DNA of 64,000 nt from Sphaerulina vaccinii (Eukaryota; Ascomycota; Dothideomycetes; Mycosphaerellales; Mycosphaerellaceae), in NCBI GenBank assembly GCA_022570795.1, contig JAKUDP010000013.1, positions 1,116,001-1,180,000 of the forward strand, read 5' to 3'. Below the pieces are notes generated by a model. The model searched no databases. It worked only from the letters and a program-made list of their open reading frames with translations, and had not been told where the DNA came from. Position 1 is the stretch's first letter. Each line of letters begins with the position of its first letter. The position numbers and the translations under genes are program-made. Below, one piece after another: positions 20,400 to 32,433 of the stretch.

Positions 20400-23126
20400 C
20401 GGCACTCTGGTCCTCGAGTTTGCGTATCTGCTGCTCGACAGAGGCAGTGTTCATCTCCTGGTAGTCACGCTTCTCCTTCTGTTTCTGGTAGGTGCATCGC
20501 CACTCGAGCTCCTTTCTGGGCACCTTTGGCAACTCGCGGAGCTACTTGACCACTTTAGAACACAACCCTGCTGAACGGTCTCAACATTGTAGTGGACGCC
20601 AGAGCTTTCCGTGAAGTAGATGGATGCTACCTCCCAGCGTCCACGACCACGCAGCCAAGGACACGGAGGTCTTCAATACGTGCTCTGTGTGAGAGTGAAG
20701 TGGTGGACGATGGAGGAGACGACATCCTGCATGAATTGGCTGCGGGCAGTTGTCTCTATTTCGGTCGTCTCCAATGCGATTCTGCAAGCTACCGGCGATG
20801 TCGGAATGCAGGTACCAACATCTGCAGCCGGCGATGTTCGACGCATCAGCGCCGAAGAGACGAAGATGAGAAGAACGATCTTCGACCTCATCATGCGGTA
20901 GATCAGACCTGGGAAGAGTTCGGGTTCGTAGGATGAGAAAATGTGATGGCGGCTCGCGAAGGTCCTGGGCTTGAAACATACAATTTCCATCGCCGATTCC
21001 AGGCTCCCAGACGGCGGCTAGGGAACTCGATATCGCAAGATGCCAGTTTCACCCTTCTGTCCTGGCAGGTTGATTTCGCAGACACGCAGACCGGCGGCTC
21101 TGCGCTTTTCCTTCGGGCAAGCCTCCATCACCCTTCCACTAGTACGCTTAGCAATGCTTCCATCAAACAGACCAAGTCCAAAAGCCATGGCCAAAGGCGG
21201 GAAAGCGTAGCAAGGGTAAGCAAAGCGCTTACAGATGCGCTTCTGTTCCATGCGAGTATCCCCTGTAGGGAAGCAGGGCTTTCCGATCCCAGTCAACAAG
21301 GCGCATATCCACACACAAGGCGCTTACTTTTGCCCTGGCATGCGGTACTTCGTTTGAATGATGTCAAATTCACCCTTCTCTTCTTGCTGATGGCAGCGAC
21401 ACCACACGCACGACGCAATCCAAGTCTCAAGCCGCCCGGCAAGGCGCCAATCAACTCGAGCTCTGGCTTTGCGCGAGCCAGAAGACTTGAAATGCTGCGA
21501 ATGATTCATCTTGTCCTGGATAGGAGTCGCCGTGGACTGTGGAAAGTGTAAAGGCTTGGGTGAAGTTGGCGAGGGCAAGGCTGGATCCGTCTCAAGCCAC
21601 ATGTGACAGGAACGCGCATACTACAGCATATCAGTATCTTGAGAGGACCCATCAAAGAAGGAGACCTTACCTTGCAACGAGTGAACCTGCTGTCAGGATG
21701 CTGAGGCGTCATGCTCATCAATTCGTACACTGGTGGTGCAGTGTTGGCAGTTTGATCATTGATCGGAGAGTCAGAGGCGGAAGCGATGTAGACAGCCGAG
21801 TTTTTGAGGTTGTCAACGACATCCACTGGCTTCCAAGGGGCGTGGTCGACGCAGAGGCGGCCGAGAAGCCAATGGCAGGAAATCTAACAAGCCCTGGAGA
21901 GCGAGGGCGGCGTGGTGGGCGGCGTGGTGACCGCTGGGCCACGAAGGGACCATCGCTTGACTCCGTGTGGTAGGATGCCTCACGCGGGAGGCCGTCGGGC
22001 ATCTTCGCGTCGCCATCTTCTCTCGTTCTGGCCTGGTGAGCTGCGCTCGGCGAAGACGACGACCTCGCGGTGAGGTGGCTCTACTTGTGCCTCTTGGGCT
22101 GGCTGGCTTGGAAGTGAAAAGATGCCACGGACCATTGCATCTGTCTCTCTGCGAGGCTGCAGCAAAACCTTTCGCTCGCCTGGAGCCGCCAGATCAGCAC
22201 TGCCACGAGTACCGCCAGCTGCTGCGCCCAAGGGCGGCCTGCTCTGGTGCAGTCTTCGACTTCGGTAACGAGTCTGCTCATCGGCTGTCAAATAGAGATG
22301 CTTGAATTGGTGGTCAATGAGAACTCGCCTTGATCGTGGCCCGCCGCAAGCTGCCTCTGCAGCGAGTGCCGTGTCTGCTTCAAGAACTGCTTACTTTTCG
22401 GGGTCGATGTTTGCTCCCGCCGCTGCAGACTGGTGGTCTTCTGTCGTGATGGAGGAGATCGTAAAAGATTTCGATGTTGTGCTGATGGAAGGGCGCAAAT
22501 CAAAGCTCATCTTGAGAGAGGAAGAAAACGTGAAAGCAGGGGTCATGTTTCGAATGTGCGACAACCCACTAGCTCCCGGCTCAGCGAACGAGTCACAGCT
22601 CTGGCGATCAGATCGTCTCGCGTGGCCTTGTACAGTTGACGGCGCAAGTAACCGACTCCTCGGTCTCCGACTCCTGGCAGCTACCATACCATCGAATTGG
22701 GCCGCCGGGTCGAATGGCTCTCACCGCATTAATCTTGAACCTGTGTGCTTGAGTGGGAGAATCGTGTCAAGTACACATACACCGATGCCAGCTTGCTTAC
22801 GGGGCTCTCACCGTGAAGCATAGCCTCTCGGGAGTGTATGTGGGGGTTCGCTTGAGACCGTTGACACATTTGGAAGAAGAGATGTAACTGAAGTTGAGAA
22901 GAGGAGGAAGCCACCTTGCCACGTCCACGTCAACCCTACAGCACCAGCTACTCTACCCCTGACTACCAAGCCTCTCCTTTCGAAGCAAAATTTGCCACAT
23001 TAAAACCTTGCCATTCCCAGCCCAGCGATCAGCCCAGTCCGAGATAGCATGAATCAGTCACTATGCCGTCGCGCGCTTCACGCTCTTCGATTTTCCCGGA
23101 CATTCAGTCTCAGTCCCGTTGGGATA
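20400..23126. other. Gene-poor stretch, no supported gene
   Basis: A minus-strand ORF at 20350-20532 has coiled-coil character (VEQQIRKLEDQSADLALL), and one at 20673-20990 has a hydrophobic segment (KIVLLIFVSSALM). Neither can be linked by convincing splice sites. A plus-strand 202-codon ORF (20943-21551) overlaps equally long minus-strand ORFs. From 21.5 to 23.1 kb the ORFs conflict on both strands and I see no gene. Confidence 0.35.
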
Positions 23127-23640
23127 TTAGCTGAGGCACTCTGGATCTCCATTACAAACAAAGTTGCAGTCGCAGTTCTGTGGGTCGATCAAACATGACA
23201 TCGATGTAGCCGGAGGGCTGACCATGCAGGCGTCCGCGCACGCTGCCTCGTCGAAGTAGCATTGGCAGCAGCTTTTCTTCGTGTTGCACTTGCCCAGGGT
23301 AGACGATGAATAGCAATTCGGGCATTCCATCTGGCAGGTGGAGTCATCGGAGCATGTTATGTCTTTGAGCTGGAGACGAGTCAAGCTGATGCAACAGTAT
23401 GAGCTTCCGTGAGCGTGTGCCTACCAATGGTGAACAGTTTAGCTGTTGTGCTGTTGTCAAAGCTGACAGTGCGAAAATAGATGCCTGGATCCAGAGCATT
23501 CTGAGACCGAGTCGATCTTGTGCTTGGTGAATTCAATAGGGAGCAGCAATGCTGCGTGTAGGACTTGTCGTCAGGAGGACATTGTTCGAGGACGACAGTG
23601 GTGCTTATATTGGCGTCTGGCAAGGGGCATCTGGGCAATG
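23127..23640 (-). CDS. Small cysteine-rich protein (partial model)
   Basis: Two minus-strand segments share high cysteine content and face each other across a short gap with intron character (about 23373-23430). The upstream part contains CPLPDANISTTVVLEQCPP and a CC pair. The downstream part is dominated by Cys (CSDDSTCQMECPNC, KKSCCQCYFDEAACADAC) and ends at 23127. About 20 Cys occur in roughly 140 residues, which suggests a disulfide-rich, exported protein. The upstream segment has no ATG, so an earlier exon carrying the start, and perhaps a signal peptide, is missing from this model. A CCCAG acceptor lies just upstream, near 23636. I recognise no named effector or toxin family. Function is unknown; secretion is inferred only from the Cys content. 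Confidence 0.55.
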
Positions 23641-23827
23641 TGGAGATCTTGTGAAGTGGAGATCTTACAAGGTATCAACGCTGCAAGAATGAAAGAAGCG
23701 TTTGCATCGCCTGTCTTCCTGTTGTGACAACGATCATTGGGTTCAAGCCCTGCACTGCATGTGTTATTAAACGTGCCTGAGGTGGATCAGTAGTATGACA
23801 AGGATGCACTCGATCTTGGCGAGGTGG

Positions 23828-24186
23828 TCAATGTGATGTATTCATGCATCTACATATCCGAGCCTCTTCTCCATCGTCTGGTATCCCTTTGAGACCTGCC
23901 CTGTTGTGGCATTGTGCCGCGTAGATATCCATCATCCGCAGAAAGGCAAAGCCCTCGTCTCCAAACAGCTCATCATCTCGCTCCACGACTAGCAGAGGAA
24001 GGTTATTGGCCTGGTGAGTTTGCCGAAGCAGATGGCGAACCAAGCAAATACCAGAACGAAGAATGCTCCGAAGAGCAGGCCGAACATCTTTGCTGAGGCG
24101 AGGGCGACTCTGGTGGCGAGGAGGTTGTGGTGGTGGAGGGAGGCAGATGGTTGTGAGTTTCTGATCATCCGATTAGTCCATGCCAC
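23828..24186 (-). CDS. Possible small single-pass membrane protein
   Basis: The minus strand shows a strong hydrophobic helix (MFGLLFGAFFVLVFAWFAIC, about 24090-24035). An overlapping frame then carries an acidic tail (VERDDELFGDEGFAFLRMM) ending at 23828. A short intron or frame change near 24005-24045 would be needed to join them, and I could not fix it. No family is recognised. Confidence 0.3.
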
Positions 24187-25556
24187 TGCGCTGATCGATA
24201 TAGCGGTGAGATTACCGGCTGTGTGATACAGAGAAGAACTGGTGAGTGCGTGTTTGTGAGATTTGACAGCGTGAAGGTGGGATGTAGCTGATCAAGTGCA
24301 CTTGTGAAGTTCAGCGGCCAAAGACGACGCGAGTCAGGGGAATTTTGCCATTGATACTTAAGAAACGAACCTGCTTCCTTTCTCCAACCTTTTCTCTTCA
24401 TGCTTTTCCGACCCTGCTCTTTGCCGGCAGGCGTCGAGGTTCCCATCGGCGAATGGGCAATTTTTTTCTACCAACTCCAGGGTGTACACTTTCTGACAGC
24501 GGCAAGTCCTCACCCTCACCACCACCACCCTCACTGGCCTCAGCTAACATCTTCGACAGGCTTTGCCGCATCTCTACGTAGTGCATCCAGGTTCAGCCCA
24601 GGTTTACCTGGTAGCGAACACGATCGCTTGAGCAATGAAGATTCATCTGAGCTCGCTCCCTACCTGGTGGTCGAGTACATCTCCTATGCAGGCGCTGAGG
24701 GTCTCGTCTGTCGTGTCAGCGAGGCCGAAGAACTGCTAGAGCAATGAAGATTTGATCTGAGCTCGCTTCTTTCCGGCAATAACTTTTTTGAGACCACACA
24801 CAAACACACAATCTTTTCATCATGACCGTTGCCTTTTGGCAGCGGCTTGGAGAAGAGTCTCCGTTCACTGTTGTGAGGTTCGCCCAGTGTGTTGTTGTTC
24901 TTGCGACCGATCGTGGATTTTACGCGTCGTCGAACTGCTCTCATTACTCGCCTTTTAGCACGCCAGAACATTCTTCCTCATCACCACAGCAGCATCAGCT
25001 CAACGATCAGAGATACTACCATTGTCACCATCAACAGTTCCTCCTGTAGGCCATCTTGTCCCTCATTTCGGTCGTTTCCACATCGCTAACGCGTCTTCGA
25101 AGCATCCTCTCTCGCCATGGCCGCCGACAACGCCACCACGTCGACCACCACCTCGCAATCGCCCCTCTTCGCCCCTTCCAGAGTCATTCGCCCAGTGGGG
25201 CTTTCTCCGGCTTGATGCCTATTCGCCCTGCACAGCAAGTATCCCTGGCGCCGCTGCCCATATGTCTGGGCCATCATCCACCAACAAGCGACCGCAAACG
25301 TCAAGAAGGCAGCAGAGAAGAGAGACTGAGCATCTCCGCGGGAGTACAAGAGCTGTGGCGATGGAGGCAGAGTCGGCGCAGTAACTCTTGTGAAAAGCTG
25401 ATCAGAGATGTCGAGATTGTACGATCGCTCCAATAGCCCAAAAAGCCATGCTTGTCAAAATCATTACATTCTAACGACAGAATATCTATCTGGTATCAGA
25501 GAAAGGCCGTTACAGTCGTTCCAATATTCCTCCAAAGTGTCCTTAGCCAAGCGCGT
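24187..25556. other. Gene-poor stretch with a short direct duplication
   Basis: AGCAATGAAGATT...ATCTGAGCTCGCT occurs at about 24631-24656 and again at about 24740-24766, roughly 110 bp apart. Open frames around 24400-25440 overlap on both strands and show no domain, so I call no gene. Confidence 0.4.
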
Positions 25557-27021
25557 CTAGCACTGGTACACTCCATTCCTCAGCGTGTTGCAGGTCTCGG
25601 AGACACCGGCCTCAGAGTTGCCGGCGCTTGCTGCAGGCTGACCAAAATCCAGCACAGGACAATTGTACGGCGCAAAGAATGGCTTCAGAGCACCGTTCAA
25701 GAAAGCCTGGACAGTGGCAAAGTTGCTGACAAGTCCTGGTGCAAGGAAACCTGGAGTCTCGTCGAAGACAGCGGTAGCCAAGAAACAAGTGGCAGTGCTT
25801 GGAGAAACAGATCCGAGATCCATACCAAGAGGCACAAAGTTGTTGAGACCTTGGTTCTGGCCTGGAACAGTGAGTTCACCAGAAGTGGCGAGAAGAGTGG
25901 CGATATCGAGGCCAGTAGCTTCGAGAGTGTATGGCGTGGCACGACGGAACCAGTCGCGAGGGAAAGTCTCGTTGAGGTAGAAAGGTGCTACGTTGGCGAA
26001 GTTGGCGTTTGTCTCGTCGGTGCCGTTTGGCAGGGCACGGAAGATGAAAACTCGCTCAGCGGTGGTGACAGCCAACCATCTGACACCGGCGTTGAAGTTG
26101 GGGTTGGTGTTCTTGGACTCTTGATAGCGGTTCACACGCTCTTCTGCGAAAGCGGAGTTGCCGAATTGGCCACCGTACTTCTTGGTGATGGCCACGAGGC
26201 TGTTCCAGCGGTCGAGCATGAAGTTTGCTTGGTTGCCGAAGAAGTGGTCTTGACGAGAGATGGAGTTGTCGACTTCGAAGAAACCGTGCTTGCTGATACC
26301 GAGAGAGGGACCAAGAGTGTTTGGCACACGAGCATCAGCACCACCGATGCTGTATTTGCCAGATGGCAAATCACCTCCGGCGAGCAGACCGAGGGCTGAT
26401 AGGAAGACACAAGTATCGTAGCCAAAGCCAAGTGTGATTTGGCAAGCGTTGGCGGCCTCTGCGAAGGTGGTGATACCATCTCGTGAGATGTAGCCGTGGT
26501 TGGCCTGAGCTATCATCAGCCAGTGAACAGAATTGAGGTTAGAAGTGTTGTGTCTTACCATAGTGTTCAAAGTTGGGCACATGCCTCTCACAGCAGTCTT
26601 AGCTGGAGCGATGTACTGGTGTGATGCATCATCGCCTGGAATCTCCTTGAGGCCAAATGCTTGTGGGCTGATTCAGACATTAGCAACAATCCTTGAAGAT
26701 CGTAGTAAGTAGAACATACGTTGGCACATCGAGCTCCTTCAAGATACCAGAGAATGGCTGGAGAGCCCCGGCAAGGAGACCACCGCCGAGAGGAAGGTCT
26801 CCGAGAGCAACTTGTCTCTTGTAGAACTTCTCTTGCTCTGCATGGACTTCTGCTTCACGCTTGTGCATCATTTCCTTGACAGCTGACTCGCCTTCAGCAC
26901 GAGCAGCGTAGAAGTTGGCCGCATCGGCTTCTGGGAGAGCGCCACGCTCGGCGAGCTGTCCGTATGGGCATGGAGATGCTGCTGCAAGAGCAGCGACCGA
27001 GAGGGCGAAAAACGACTTCAT
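25557..27021 (-). CDS. Secreted heme-thiolate peroxidase (chloroperoxidase/peroxygenase family)
   Basis: Proteins of this family (Pfam Peroxidase_2) use a Cys-ligated heme and H2O2 to halogenate or oxygenate organic substrates outside the cell. The model has three exons: 26720-27021, 26559-26667 and 25557-26504, giving 452 residues. The N-terminus MKSFFALSVAALAAASPCPY is a signal peptide. Exon junctions give DVPT-PQAFGLKEIPG and the proximal-ligand motif CPTLNTM-ANHGYISRDG, matching the family PCP-N-HG signature with the heme Cys. The distal acid/His region is represented by FFEVDNSISRQD, corresponding to the EHD-S or EGD-S motif of the family; here the middle residue is Val. N-glycosylation sequons such as NGT and NET are present. 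Whether it is a halogenase or a peroxygenase cannot be decided from sequence alone. Confidence 0.93.
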
Positions 27022-30000
27022 GATGGCTTTGCTGTGCCTGGAAAAGCTTGAAAGAGGTGCTGGAGATGGTGATGAGGATGTCTTCGTCCAGGCAGTCTGC
27101 AGTCGTGTTTATGTATTCGAGAAAGATGTCTTGTACTTGCCATAAGACGTACTTCCATATCAGCAACTTCATTCATCTCCGGACGATCACAGTGTTGCCA
27201 CAGCTTGATTGAGAAGGCGTTTTCGTGATCGACAGTCGAATCCTCGTTTCTCCTGTAGTTGAGTCTCTTGTTGCTGGCGAACGATGTACTGAGGAGGACA
27301 ATGTTCGGCGTATCAACGCTCATCTGATAGTGATTATCGTATACCGATCATAAAGGGAATGATCTGCAGAGCCAGGGCAGCACTTCAAGCTTGCGTTAAG
27401 CATAACATGTGCATCTGTTCTTGACAAGCATCTCCGGGAGCAATGCTTGGCCCTTGAGAGGCTCAAGATACAACTACCGTGGACGTCGGTATGTTGGTGT
27501 AGTGGGCGTAACATGTAGCGTTGCTTAACCAGGTAGGTTCTTGTTGATCATCGTGCAGATCAGGGCGACTGTACATAGCACGACAGGGTTCTTCTATGGT
27601 TGGCAGCCTCAACCAGCATCTCCGGTAGCAGTGATTACTCCTTTGGGAGTTTGGGTACCGGCAGTCGGAAGAGTAAGCCCTGGTGCGCGCGGTGCCACAT
27701 GCGGCTCTGCTCAGTTGTGAGTGTCTGTGATAAGTGAGCGCAGGTGAAAGCAGGCGTGCGCTGTCAGGAAAATTTGATCGACCACGCTAGCAGTGATGAT
27801 ACTCCCTGAACACGCTTGTGAATTGCGATAGTAGTGTTATGTCGAAGCAGGATCGCCAGCATGCTGTAAATGGCTTTGACTTGCATGTGGTATCGAGTGA
27901 TTGACCCTGGCACTCTCATCATTTCCCTCTTCCTCGTGATGTGGACGCCGAAGCAGGGTGACATTGGTGGCCATGAAAATTCAGTGGAAGAATTGCCTTC
28001 GGGATGGCTACCGAAGCTCTGCTCTCAGATGTTGGTCTGTTCTTGAGCCAGAGTCCGACCGTTGCTCTGTTGATCTGCGCTGATGTATTCTCTTTAGAGA
28101 TAAGGCTTCTGCTCAGTAAAGGCTGTATAGCGACGTACTGGGACGCTGAGTGAGCGGCCGGGGCATCTCCGGAGCATCTGTTTCAAAGATATGCTATGTA
28201 GCAGCGGCTATGGGTCTTCCTGGATGTGCTTCGGAAAGGCGTGCCTGCATCTTGTGCTCATGCGAACGCACAAAATTGTCTCAATCATATCTCCGGTGCT
28301 GAATGAATGGGTTGAGAAGAGTAGGCTGATTAATGCTCGCGAGCTGATTCGTAGGCCTCGCATACCAGAGACAGAGCCGCAATCTTGAGCAGAGTGCTGT
28401 TCAGATTAGCTCTGTCCTTATCTGACCACGAAGCGTTTCAATCAGGGTTGAGTTCTGTATAGACTTCCGGAACCTGCACGGCAGGACTGTCAAAATTACT
28501 GCTTCAGGTAAGAGCTCTTGCAAACTGACTTTGGTGTGGCACCTGCATGAGCCAGAAGGAGATGGCGGCTCATTTTGCCTTATCTCTGTGCTTGATTGTG
28601 CTTCTGCTCGTGCTGCAGTGCTAGTTTTATGCAGAGATAACAGCCACTCAGAGGGCTGCGCAAGAAAGTGTGCAGCAGTCGTGCGCCCTGATCGCCATCG
28701 CCTGCGTCCTTGGCGAGTCGTTAGTCGATGGCGTGCTCACGTAGCGCCATATGGTATCCCTGGTATACCGAGGAAGATGTTGATGGGATGAGATTGGAGG
28801 AGATGGAAGAGAGATGAGGATGAAACCTGGGAGGAGAAAGGGTTGCAGATGACGCCAAGAAAAGTTTCGTACGAGCACTGTCCGATCCGAAGCCATCTTA
28901 GACGACACTCTCGAGTCTCCTTTCCATCAACACTCACTTCGACTCCATCTCGCCCAACGCTCAAGGCCATCTACGATACGGCGGAGCACATGCTGGGACG
29001 TCTCCAGATACGCAGCAGTCAGCAGAAGGTGACAGGCGACTAGGCTAGTCGAGGCAGCGTGATCAAGGACGTCCGAGCCATGCCTAAGACGCCAACCGCA
29101 TATCATCCGAGTCCTGCCAGCTTAGCTGAGCCCGAGGATCTTAGCTTCCTAGTTGAACACGAAGCTTGGTGTCCTAGAGGTGCTGATCATCTGGCAGGAA
29201 TTTCTGACAGCCATATCTCACGGGAGTAGTTGACAGGTCCGTACTTACTCGCCCGCTAGGTCACGATACCAAGCCGAGGACAGTGGAACGACACGATCAT
29301 ACAGCACTTACTGGACATCTCGAGTGGATCATAGCATACTCAGGACCTGCCCGACTTATGGACATTATGCGATCGCGCCGAGACGGACACTTCACGAGGC
29401 GACAGTCCGGACGTGCAGTATGCTTAGTCAAGCGTTGTGCTCCGCCTTGAGCTTCGATTGAGCGGCCGCGAGCTTTTTCCAGTAAGAAGAGTCTGGTTAC
29501 TCGTGTCGTGAGAACTGCTGTCGGGGGAGACTCGGTACGCCGCCAATGCTTTCACAATCTGAGTCGGGCTACTGTAGTGGATCGAGTTATACATCCAGGA
29601 TGCTGAGATGTTGCCTGTCTCCCAGAGGCAAGGTCCACGATCTCCATGGTCTACCAGGCATAAGAAACTGTCATCGCCAAGTACTGCGCGACCTCTAGTC
29701 ACGCTCGACCTACTGATAGACTTGAGTCAGCAGAGTGGATGCTAGCATGAGCAACATAGCAGCATATTCTTGCTCTCGAAGCCCGCTGTAGACAATACAG
29801 GTCAGCACAGGTGTAGCATGTAGCGACCACAATAGATCGGCAGGCCATATCCGGGCTGGGCTGAGCGTGAAGACAAAGAATAAATCTTACCTACTTGGAG
29901 GACAGCGGACTTGCGGCAGCATTGGTGCGCCTCGCTACTTGCAGCTTGGCTTGGCGAATCTCCAACATTCCGCTAACCTTCTTGACCTGCACTTGTCCTC

Positions 30001-31218
30001 GGGGCTTGTCAGTCACTCGTATATCTTCAAGGCTGATGTTTTCGTAGGGGATCTCCAGTCACTATCGACTCCGCGAGAGCCAACGGACTCTGAACATTGC
30101 CCGAGACCTTGAAGCTGCCGCCTTCACTCTGGCAACTGCGATGTCCACATGACAGCTGTGAGATCTGCTCGCAGAGCGCGCCTAGTCTCGCTGGTCGCTT
30201 CAAGCTGATCGAGTGGAATACTATCAGGCCACCTGCCAGATTATGGTGAAGTTTGCTAGGATACAGCAGCATTGAGGGCTTTGGGGGTTGGGGAACCTGT
30301 ACAAATCTGCAATAAGCACTCCTGGTATCCTGTTCCTTCGCATGTATCTCGTCACAACAGCCAATGTTGTTCGCAAGCCCAGCGCTACAGTGAGATGCCT
30401 TCTGCGATCGACGTCTCCTTGCACCTGGGCCCCGGTGACCAGCTTTCTGATATCCTCTACGAGTGACCTGCTTTTACTAGGACCAATATGTCATTCACCT
30501 CTTGTGTTTGCTGTACGGCGCTGTGCTTTCACACGACAATGAGAGGCACCTGCGGGTATGTTTCGAAGGCGTCGATATGGTTGCTGAGATTCTGCTTGGA
30601 GTCTTACGAATGCTGGAGTTTCGGACTATAAGGTATAGATTCGGTGGCTCTGTCATTGACAAGCTATTGGCTACGATACTGATCAGCTCATGGAGAGTAC
30701 AGAAGGCATACTGGAGCTGGAAATGTGAAGTTGACGGGTTGTTGACGCGCTGAGGCAGCCAAGCTTTGCTCGATAAACGAAACTCTTGCTTCCATTTCCT
30801 CCTCCACCTCGACACCGACACCATCATTTACTCCAACACCAGAGTCATCACCAATCCGCCGAGCACAAGGTGTAAGTGTTCTCCACAGCACACTCATCTC
30901 CTGCCAGCAGTTACCAGGCGATTCCGCTGCGTCCTCGCGTCTGGTAGCATCGTCGTCGCCCGGCAGCAGAAGCAACTGCAGCCACCAAAGCAAAGCCTCC
31001 CCATTTCAGCAAAACAAATCTCATCGCGACGCGTCTTCAGCTTGAAGGGCATAGACACTAACGTCTCGCAGAAGCAGTCACCGTTGGCCTCTCTGAGGTC
31101 ATTTCCCCAATTCATTGCACCACGTCTGCACTCCAAGCAGCACAGTCATTGCTTGCTGCTGAGAGCGATCAAAAACCATTACACGCTCTCCGTTCCCTCA
31201 ATATCCCTCCGATCGCAA
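27022..31218. other. Large gene-poor stretch (~4.2 kb)
   Basis: I see no ORF with recognisable protein pattern. Short phrases such as CATCTCCGG recur (about 27428, 27615, 28160, 28287). The first several hundred bases form the upstream region of the peroxidase gene. A 207-codon open frame at 30766-31389 has no ATG at its start and no domain. Confidence 0.4.
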
Positions 31219-31577
31219 TGCGTCTTCAATCTCGGCATCGTGGATGCTCTCAAGTCGGCAGAGCGGTCCAGAACCCAAGCACCACTTCTCCGTTCTCCCC
31301 ACTCCTTTGGCATCGCGACCTGTCTGCAACCCCAGTGGCTCAGTCCGCAAAATCTGGCAGAGACAGGACAGCAAAAGAACAAGATCTGACCATGTCATTT
31401 CACAGGGCAAAAGTCCCAACACCAGGGCAAAAAACAAGCGCCTCCCGGCTGCGATATGCCGCTTTTGTCTCCCTTGTTGGAAATTCGGACTGTGTTACTA
31501 CATGGGTGGCCTTGGTGGCTGTTAGCAGCGTAAGTTATACCTACGACTTGTGCTGATACCACTACACCACGGACGCT

Positions 31578-31785
31578 TGTTGAGGTCACAAGATTCCTGC
31601 TCACTCTTATACCCTCATTCCGTGGTCCTCACTTCGGCAGGAACCCCACGCCTTCGCGCCTCACCCACTTCACTTTGGGGCGTCTGTTGAGATCACAGGG
31701 GTCCTGCTTGCACCTGAACTCACATTCCCTATTCCTCACTCCGGCAGGAACTTCGACCCTTCGCGATTTCATCCACTTCGATTTC
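31578..31785 (+). repeat. Tandem duplication, 107-bp period, two divergent copies
   Basis: TGTTGAG/A-GTCACA starts at 31578 and 31685, and CGGCAGGAAC...CTTCGCG recurs at 31635 and 31742. The spacing is 107 bp at both ends, so this is a single ancient tandem duplication with roughly 70% visible identity. It lies just upstream of an intron-acceptor-like site (CTAATC...GTTGTAG, ending at 31821). Confidence 0.8.
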
Positions 31786-31821
31786 GCTACTTCCTCACGT
31801 TCTTGCTAATCAATGTTGTAG

Positions 31822-32209
31822 TACCAAGGCCATCCATGTCAAGTCTCATGCTGGCCGGAACCGCCGCTGCTAAGCCGAACTCTAAGGATGTCTGGGAGGC
31901 ACTCAAGAGAAAGTCGCGGACGCGTAAGGATTCCGCGGACTTCGATAACGACTCGATCCGCAAGTTCAAGCATACGGGCAAGGCTGATGAGTTATGGGGG
32001 TACATCGACGACTGTTTGCAACAGTTTATCGAGTACCACCACGAAGGAGAAAAGCTGGACAGCTGGACTGCATTGATCAATGACACGACCCGGAGCGGCA
32101 CCTGCTTGCCAGCCAACCGCGTAGGCACAAGTATTACACCCTTTCTCCAAGCAGGTTGTCGCTTCGGTCGATCAATGACAAGAGCATTCGGGCGTTGACT
32201 CATTGGAAG
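31822..32209 (+). CDS. Possible exon of an unrecognised gene
   Basis: After an acceptor-like site (TGCTAATCAATGTTGTAG) the frame reads MSSLMLAGTAAAKPNSKDVW and a charged, plausible protein sequence (DSADFDNDSIRKF, ADELWGYIDDCLQQF) to a stop at 32198. A donor-like GTATGC follows at 32210. The reading phase does not match the next exon-like piece. I recognise no family. Confidence 0.3.
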
Positions 32210-32260
32210 GTATGCTATACGCCCATTACCAATCCAAAGTCTCTCGCTAATCATTTTCAG

Positions 32261-32433
32261 ACGTCCCGTTCGTGCTGATGAACTCGTTCAAGACCATCTC
32301 GGACACCGCTTCCATCATCAAGAAGTACGAGGGTCACAACATTGACATCCTTACGTTCTCGGACCTTGGTGAGGTGGTGAAGGAGAAAGGCGCCAGGAGT
32401 CAGGGCCTCTTGGGTTCTTCGAGGGACCGATGA
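32261..32433 (+). pseudogene. UTP-glucose-1-phosphate uridylyltransferase exon fragment
   Basis: The sequence reads DVPFVLMNSFKTISDTASII then KKYEGHNIDILTF, which closely matches a conserved block of eukaryotic UDP-glucose pyrophosphorylase (NVPFVLMNSFNT...IIKKYEGHN-DI-TF). It begins right after a good intron 3' end (GCTAATCATTTTCAG, ending at 32260). After DILTF the match stops and unrelated residues run to a TGA at 32431-32433. The nucleotide-binding loop (LNGGLGTSMG) and the rest of the enzyme are absent from this window. It is best read as a stranded, duplicated exon fragment of a UGP1-type gene. Confidence 0.7.

Noticed and set aside
20943..21551. A 202-codon plus-strand gene
   Set aside because: Overlapped by similarly long minus-strand frames, with no domain and no exon signals.
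27427..28295. CATCTCCGG words as a regulatory array or CRISPR-like repeat
   Set aside because: Copies are short, irregularly spaced and lack a constant unit or spacer structure; the genome is eukaryotic.
30766..31389. A 207-codon plus-strand gene
   Set aside because: No ATG at its start, no domain, and conflicting frames on the other strand.
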